From contig JBARAD010000275.1 in NCBI GenBank assembly GCA_049791675.1, forward strand, positions 12,346-76,345: 64,000 nt of DNA, read 5' to 3'. The notes below the pieces were generated by a model, which worked only from the letters and a program-made list of their open reading frames with translations, was not told the origin of the DNA and searched no databases. Origin of the DNA: Chryseosolibacter sp049791675. GTDB taxonomy: Bacteria > Bacteroidota > Bacteroidia > Cytophagales > Cyclobacteriaceae. The translations under genes and the position numbers were made by a program. Positions 61,736 to 64,000 of the stretch are shown here, one piece after another; within the stretch, counting starts at the first letter, position 1; each line of letters starts with the position of its first letter.

Positions 61736-62389
61736 TTAAGAATCGAATTTAACACTTATTTCCAGCGTGCGGGCATCATATTGCAATCCGTATTGATCGA
61801 GCACGTCCTGTGGTACGCCATTCCACTGATTGGGCCGGTTGCCCATGTAGCCCAGGTCCTGAAGGCCCATTTTGCTGGTAAAGAAGCCGCAGGCGGTGAG
61901 GTCGCGCATGGTATTGAAGAACGCAACGCCAGCCTGCATGTCGGGCTTCGCTTTTTCAGGATAGGCGATGTCATCCACCATTTCGATCTGCTGGTCTGAA
62001 CTGCAGGAAGCAAAATCCGCATTGTAACGCCGCATGCATTGGAGGTCGAGCCATTTGATGCCACCGCGCAGGGGCGTCTGATACGCGGGCCGGTCTTTGG
62101 CCATAAATTCAATGAAGTCAGGAACACCAGCCTCTGTTGCGCTTCCGGAAACATCATCTTTTGGAATAATAATGTCGCTGAGCGTAGCGATTGTTTTCAT
62201 TTCATGTTCGTCAAAGAATTTCTCTGACATGAGTTCTTTTTCACGCTCCAGTTCGGCTGCGTTCCGGTCGTAATTAAGTTCTTTGGCGGTATCAGGCGCC
62301 TTCTCTTTATTGTCGGGTGTGCATTGTAACAGCAAGCCGGCGCCTACAGAACCCGCCGCGATCGTCTTTAAATATTTTCTCCTATCCAT
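61736..62389 (-). CDS. Gluconate 2-dehydrogenase subunit 3 family protein
   Basis: The 217-residue protein begins MDRRKYLKT and has a lipobox-like LLLQC (Cys23), so it may be a Tat lipoprotein. The body (FFDEHEMKTIATLSDIIIPKDD ... VPDFIEF ... GIKWLD) is the subunit-3 or hitchhiker domain that escorts GMC flavoproteins through the Tat system. It lies directly downstream of a GMC oxidoreductase gene, as expected. Confidence 0.92.
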   Translation of the reverse strand: MDRRKYLKTIAAGSVGAGLLLQCTPDNKEKAPDTAKELNYDRNAAELEREKELMSEKFFDEHEMKTIATLSDIIIPKDDVSGSATEAGVPDFIEFMAKDRPAYQTPLRGGIKWLDLQCMRRYNADFASCSSDQQIEMVDDIAYPEKAKPDMQAGVAFFNTMRDLTACGFFTSKMGLQDLGYMGNRPNQWNGVPQDVLDQYGLQYDARTLEISVKFDS

Positions 62390-62404
62390 GGTAAGGTTTA
62401 GTTA

Positions 62405-62506
62405 GAGTTTAGAATTTAAAATTTAAAATTTAAAATTCAGAGACGTTTCAAGTTAGAGGGATCCTAATTTTAAATCTTAAATCTTGAATCTTAAATCTTG
62501 AATCTC
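62405..62506. repeat. AT-rich heptamer arrays between GMC and small subunit genes
   Basis: Five heptamers of the AAATTTA type (62405-62439) and five of the AAATCTT/GAATCTT type (62472-62506) occupy most of a 129-bp gap. Confidence 0.85.
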
Positions 62507-62518
62507 TGTTCCCGGTTC

Positions 62519-64000
62519 TTACGCCAGGTTTTGTTTTTTAATTTCGTCGATGATGTATTCTGATGCGCGCATCGAGAGTGCGAGGATCGTCCATGTCGGA
62601 TTTTTGTCCGCCTGCGAAACAAACGGGCCGCCGTCCACCACGAACAAGTTCTTGCAATCATGGGCCTGATTGAATTTATTCACGGCTGATTTTTTCGGGT
62701 CGTCTCCCATGCGGGTTGTTCCCACTTCATGGATGATCCTTCCCGGCGCCTCCAGTCCGTAATTGTTTTCCGGCGTGCCTTTTCCATAGGTAACGACGCC
62801 GCCCATTGCGTGAATGATCTCCTCGAACGTTTCCTTCATGTGCTTTGCCTGTTTGACCTCATAGTCACTCCACTTGTAGTGGAAGCGCAAAACAGGGATA
62901 CCGTATTTATCGACCGTCGTTGGATCGATCTCGCAGTAATTATCTTCGCGCGCGATTGCTTCGCCGCGGCCGGCCATTCCGAAAGTAGCACCGTAATAAT
63001 AGCGGTAATCATCTTTCAGTGAAGCTCCATAGCCACCGGCGTCTTTCATGCTTCCATCACGGGTGGGGTATTTGCCATTCATGTTCTGCATACCGAAACC
63101 GAAGCCATAGCCGGGCATGCCCATGCCTCCGCCGAATTCGATGTGATAGCCGCGGGGGAAATCGAGCTTTTTATTGTCCAGCCACCAAGGTGTATATACG
63201 TGCATGCCTCCGACGCCATCTTCATTGTATCGCTTTCGTCCCAGGAGTTTGGGCATGATGCCGCCCATGGATGCCCCGGTGGAGTCGTGAAGGTATTTTC
63301 CAACGATATTACTGGAGTTCGCCAGGCCGTTGGGATGTCTGGTGGACTTTGAGTTCAGCAACAGACGGGCGGACTCGCACGCGCTGGCTGCGAGCACGAC
63401 TACTTTTGCGTTCACCACATATTCCTGCATGTCATCCTTGCTGACGTAGGAGATGCCGGTGGCTTTTCCTTCGGCATCCGTCATCACCTCACGGGCCATG
63501 GCGTTCGGGATAACGTCGACGTTGCCCGTTTCCATTGCAGGATTCACCAGCACCGAAGACGAAGAGAAGTCGGCGTAAACGGAACAGCCGCGGTTACACT
63601 GCGCGCAGAAAAAGCACGAACCTCTTTTGTTATTGTTCGGGAGCGCTTTGGTCAGGATGGAAAGCCTTGAGGGAATAACCGGGATCCCCAGCTGTGAACC
63701 TGCCTGCTTGAAGAAGAGATCGAGCAGGCGCGGTTTTGGCGGCGGAAGAAAGATTCCGTCGGGTTCGTTGGGCATATTTTCAACGGATCCGAATACACCG
63801 ATGAGTTTGTCGACCTTGTCATAATAAGGTTTCACGTCATTATAACCGATAGGCCAGTCGTCGCCGAGACCATCGACGCTTTTATGTTTGAAGTCTTTCT
63901 CGCCGAAGCGCAAAGAGATACGGCCCCAGTGATTGGTTCTTCCACCGAGCATGCGCGAGCGGAACCAGTCGAACTGTGTTCCATCCTTGCGCGTATAGGG
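62519..64000 (-). CDS. GMC family FAD oxidoreductase, N-terminus beyond window
   Basis: The frame stays open to the right edge; residues TQFDWFRSR precede the MLGGRTNHWGR motif, so ATG 63952 is internal and the FAD-binding N-terminus lies outside. Visible parts include a four-Cys segment (CFFCAQCNRGC), VVLAASACESARLLLNS, and the C-terminal VVDGGPFVSQADKNPTWTILALS typical of GMC enzymes. With the subunit-3 gene downstream it forms a two-subunit periplasmic dehydrogenase; a haem or cytochrome partner is not seen in the window. Confidence 0.92.
   Translation of the reverse strand, partial: PYTRKDGTQFDWFRSRMLGGRTNHWGRISLRFGEKDFKHKSVDGLGDDWPIGYNDVKPYYDKVDKLIGVFGSVENMPNEPDGIFLPPPKPRLLDLFFKQAGSQLGIPVIPSRLSILTKALPNNNKRGSCFFCAQCNRGCSVYADFSSSSVLVNPAMETGNVDVIPNAMAREVMTDAEGKATGISYVSKDDMQEYVVNAKVVVLAASACESARLLLNSKSTRHPNGLANSSNIVGKYLHDSTGASMGGIMPKLLGRKRYNEDGVGGMHVYTPWWLDNKKLDFPRGYHIEFGGGMGMPGYGFGFGMQNMNGKYPTRDGSMKDAGGYGASLKDDYRYYYGATFGMAGRGEAIAREDNYCEIDPTTVDKYGIPVLRFHYKWSDYEVKQAKHMKETFEEIIHAMGGVVTYGKGTPENNYGLEAPGRIIHEVGTTRMGDDPKKSAVNKFNQAHDCKNLFVVDGGPFVSQADKNPTWTILALSMRASEYIIDEIKKQNLA

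Noticed and set aside
1..64000. tRNA, rRNA, insertion sequences, prophage
   Set aside because: No T-loop/anticodon architecture, rRNA segments, transposase or phage structural genes were found on reading both strands.

Overview
The window reads as chromosomal DNA from a free-living Bacteroidota, most likely order Cytophagales. Supporting signs are a gliding-motility gldC, a type III glutamine synthetase, a TonB receptor paired with a surface lipoprotein, many N-terminal lipobox or Sec signals, and promoters of the Bacteroidota TTTG-N(17-23)-TANNTTTG kind. Shine-Dalgarno sequences are generally absent, so starts were chosen from family N-termini and gene spacing. No rRNA, tRNA, CRISPR array, prophage or transposase was found. 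Most of the window is core chromosome with small accessory modules.

Layout. 1-8350: a cut secreted hydrolase, the metallophosphatase PdeM, a CapA-type protein, two unknown exported proteins, an LTA-synthase-like membrane sulfatase, an exported amidohydrolase and a TerB-like protein. 8500-13400: an auto-adhesin-like GIN protein, glutamine synthetase III with a palindrome-rich promoter region, and a C-terminal processing protease. 13600-21840: on the minus strand, leuS, then fabH followed by a small unknown gene and a probable D-amino-acid catabolic set (GntP permease, RidA, D-threonine-aldolase/D-serine-dehydratase-type PLP enzyme, M19 dipeptidase). 22090-30000: a DUF885 lipoprotein, a lone response regulator, an unknown lipoprotein, a TerB/FHA-like/ABCG fusion transporter, YdcF and a periplasmic rhodanese. 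30150-36380: a lipoprotein lipase-like hydrolase, a TonB receptor with an SGNH lipoprotein, and gldC. 36468-41570: a CoA transferase pair and the ftsX-DUF3098-uppP-truB-ribF series. 41690-46760: a sigma/anti-sigma pair, a K+-dependent membrane pyrophosphatase and an acyl-CoA thioesterase. 46911-51844: a threonine operon (thrA-thrB-thrC) preceded by what looks like a 34-residue threonine leader peptide. 51900-64000: pcm, a phosphotriesterase-like protein, an M23 endopeptidase, mog, trhO, an ACMSD-like hydrolase, and a cluster of two Tat-exported Gfo/Idh oxidoreductases with a GMC oxidoreductase and its small subunit.

The strongest new observations are non-coding or contextual. They are the threonine leader ORF with competing hairpins upstream of thrA; an intrinsic-terminator-like hairpin immediately downstream of the hppA promoter; three related GGTTAA-type sites ahead of glutamine synthetase III; the D-amino-acid gene set; the GMC/small-subunit/Gfo-Idh cluster, which resembles periplasmic glycoside 3-oxidation; and a scatter of 7-8 bp short tandem repeat arrays in intergenic DNA.
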